Shown piece after piece: positions 5,933 to 7,211 of a stretch of 7,211 bases of DNA (its first letter is position 1; every line of letters begins with the position of its first letter). The position numbers were made by a program, and so were the translations under genes. Location: contig JAHEHW010000085.1 in the NCBI GenBank assembly GCA_024639745.1, forward strand, positions 1-7,211, read 5' to 3'. The notes under the pieces are model-generated. The model made no database searches. It was not told where the DNA came from and worked only from the letters and a program-made list of their open reading frames with translations. This DNA is from Salaquimonas sp. (GTDB lineage Bacteria; Pseudomonadota; Alphaproteobacteria; Rhizobiales; Rhizobiaceae).

Positions 5933-5937
5933 CCTCC
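5933..5937 (-). promoter_or_regulatory. Orphaned ribosome-binding site of the broken lipoprotein gene
   Basis: GGAGG on the minus strand lies seven bases before ATC (5925). No ATG, GTG or TTG follows in the lipoprotein frame. The ATG that overlaps the site (5937-5939) opens a frame that stops after six codons. The intact site next to a lost start codon supports recent decay. Confidence 0.5.
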
Positions 5938-6098
5938 ATTATTATAGGAACTAAAAGGTCAACTGACGGAATGACAAATCGTTCCAAGCGCACAGTGTGG
6001 TTTTCGGTTCGGATCCACCACGAAACATTTCAGTCGAAAAATCACAGAAGTCCGCCTATCTTCCGTCCGTGGCTTCGAGGAACGACACAGATTCTGAA

Positions 6099-7211
6099 AT
6101 GGGAATAGCCCCTGGCGGCTTGCCGCCTCGGTTCGCGGCTTGGTTTTCCGAAAAAGGCTGGCGTCCCCGTTCGCACCAGTTGCAATTGCTCGAAACGGCG
6201 GGCGCCGGACATTCGGCGCTGCTGATCGCACCGACTGGCGCAGGCAAGACGCTGGCAGGGTTCCTGCCGGCGCTCGCCGATTTGGAAAACCGAAGGGGCA
6301 AGGCGCAAGGCAGCGCCAAAACTGGCATCCATACCCTTTACATCTCGCCGTTGAAGGCGCTTGCCGTCGATATCAAGCGCAATCTGGAGACGCCCGTCGC
6401 TGAAACCGGAATGGCAGCGCGGCTGGAGACGCGTACAGGCGATACGCCTCAGCATCGCCGCCAGCGGCAAAATCTCGATCCTCCCGATATCATGCTAACG
6501 ACGCCCGAACAGCTGTCGCTGATGCTTGCCTCAAAACATGCGCCCAACCTGCTGGGCGATCTAAGGTTCGTCGTCCTCGATGAATTGCACTCGCTGGTTA
6601 CCTCGAAGCGCGGCCATTTGCTTTCCCTGGCATTGGCGCGGCTGCGGCGTCTCAATCCCTGCCTGGTATCGATTGGTCTTTCGGCAACGGTCGCGAACCC
6701 CGATGATCTTTGCCGCTGGCTTGTCGCACAGGGGCCGGACGGTGAAATCAGGACTGCCGACCTGATCGAAGTCTCGGGCGCGGCCACCCCGCAAATTTCC
6801 ATCCTCAAGTCGGACCAGCGCATCCCGTGGTCTGGACATTCCGCCCGATATTCGATGCCGGGTATCTACAACGCGATCCGCAATCACAAGACGACGCTGA
6901 TTTTCGTCAATACCCGCTCACAGGCCGAAATCGTTTTCCAGGAACTCTGGCGCATCAATGAGGACGCGCTACCTATAGCGCTACATCACGGATCGCTGGA
7001 TGTAGGCCAGCGCCGAAAGGTTGAGAGCGCCATGGCGGCAGGGGCGCTGCAGGCAGTTGTCGCGACCTCCACGCTCGATCTCGGCATCGATTGGGGCGAT
7101 GTCGACCTGGTCGTTCACGTCGGAGCGCCAAAGGGAGCAAGCAGACTTGCCCAGCGGATCGGCCGCTCCAATCACCGCATGGATGAGCCATCAAAAGCGC
7201 TTCTGGTGCCC
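6099..7211 (+). CDS. Lhr-like DEXH-box helicase, ligase-associated type (C-terminus cut by window edge)
   Basis: This is a superfamily 2 ATP-dependent DNA helicase; 371 codons are present and the frame is open at the window end. The motifs appear in order: Q-like W-R-P-R-S-H-Q (21-27), Walker A APTGAGKT (44-51), Ia SPLKAL (83-88), Ib TTPEQL (134-139), DEXH box DELH (161-164), SAT (195-197), IFVNTRSQAE in the second RecA domain (around 285), TSTLDLGIDWGDVD (323-336) and motif VI QRIGRSNHR (352-360). These fit the Lhr branch called ligase-associated DNA damage response DEXH helicase, usually about 800-850 aa with an Lhr C-terminal extension. It is thought to act with an ATP-dependent ligase and a nuclease in DNA repair, and those partners may lie further on. 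ATG 6099 lacks a clear ribosome-binding site; GTG 6069 in the same frame would add ten residues. Confidence 0.92.
   Translation, partial: MGIAPGGLPPRFAAWFSEKGWRPRSHQLQLLETAGAGHSALLIAPTGAGKTLAGFLPALADLENRRGKAQGSAKTGIHTLYISPLKALAVDIKRNLETPVAETGMAARLETRTGDTPQHRRQRQNLDPPDIMLTTPEQLSLMLASKHAPNLLGDLRFVVLDELHSLVTSKRGHLLSLALARLRRLNPCLVSIGLSATVANPDDLCRWLVAQGPDGEIRTADLIEVSGAATPQISILKSDQRIPWSGHSARYSMPGIYNAIRNHKTTLIFVNTRSQAEIVFQELWRINEDALPIALHHGSLDVGQRRKVESAMAAGALQAVVATSTLDLGIDWGDVDLVVHVGAPKGASRLAQRIGRSNHRMDEPSKALLVP

Noticed and set aside
5941..5962. TATAAT (5941-5946) and TTGACC (5957-5962) on the minus strand as a promoter of the lipoprotein gene
   Set aside because: Both hexamers look good, but the spacer is only 10 bases and the implied transcript start would fall past the ribosome-binding site.
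5938..6098. SOS-type LexA box (GTTC-N7-GTTC) in front of the helicase
   Set aside because: Several GTTC tetramers occur, but none are paired at the right distance, so I cannot support SOS control.

Overview
The window reads as a conserved chromosomal segment from an alphaproteobacterium of the order Hyphomicrobiales (Rhizobiales). The evidence is the fairly GC-rich coding sequence with only moderate codon bias, a PodJ-type polar organizer, a DUF3429 membrane protein, and a beta-oxidation acyl-CoA dehydrogenase next to a MerR regulator. From memory, the same order (acyl-CoA dehydrogenase, podJ, DUF3429, helicase) occurs around podJ1 of Sinorhizobium meliloti and podJ of Agrobacterium. I cannot fix the genus; a Brucella/Ochrobactrum- or Phyllobacterium-like organism would fit. 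I see no phage, IS element, CRISPR, tRNA or rRNA.

Layout. On the minus strand, the first 179 codons of an acyl-CoA dehydrogenase (538 down to the window edge) lie downstream of a MerR-family regulator gene (1284 to 856). The regulator has its own intrinsic terminator (790-818). The 317-bp gap before the dehydrogenase holds a MerR-like promoter with a 19-bp spacer and two dyads built from the same half-site (TTACG/CGTAA). This suggests that the regulator controls the fatty-acid or branched-chain acyl-CoA gene next to it. A 411-bp divergent control region (1285-1695) follows, with a merR promoter candidate, a CtrA-like site, two GANTC methylation sites and several inverted repeats.

On the plus strand, the main gene (1696-5097, 1133 aa) encodes a PodJ-like cell-pole organizer. 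It has a long cytoplasmic, weakly repetitive coiled-coil region, an acidic linker, one transmembrane helix, four periplasmic Sel1 repeats and a C-terminal peptidoglycan-binding domain. A DUF3429 membrane protein (5164-5646) follows 66 bp later, possibly in the same transcript. Facing it on the minus strand is a broken gene for a small glycine-zipper lipoprotein (5655-5925), which has a non-standard start codon and a one-base frameshift. The window ends in the first 371 codons of an Lhr-like, ligase-associated DEXH-box helicase (from 6099).

The genes fall into separate functions: acyl-CoA catabolism with its regulator, polar development or envelope organization, a small membrane protein, and DNA repair. 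Nothing here looks like an entirely new system. The points most worth a second look are the merR/acd operator architecture, the cell-cycle-type signals upstream of podJ, the short divergent N-terminus of this PodJ, and the decayed lipoprotein gene.
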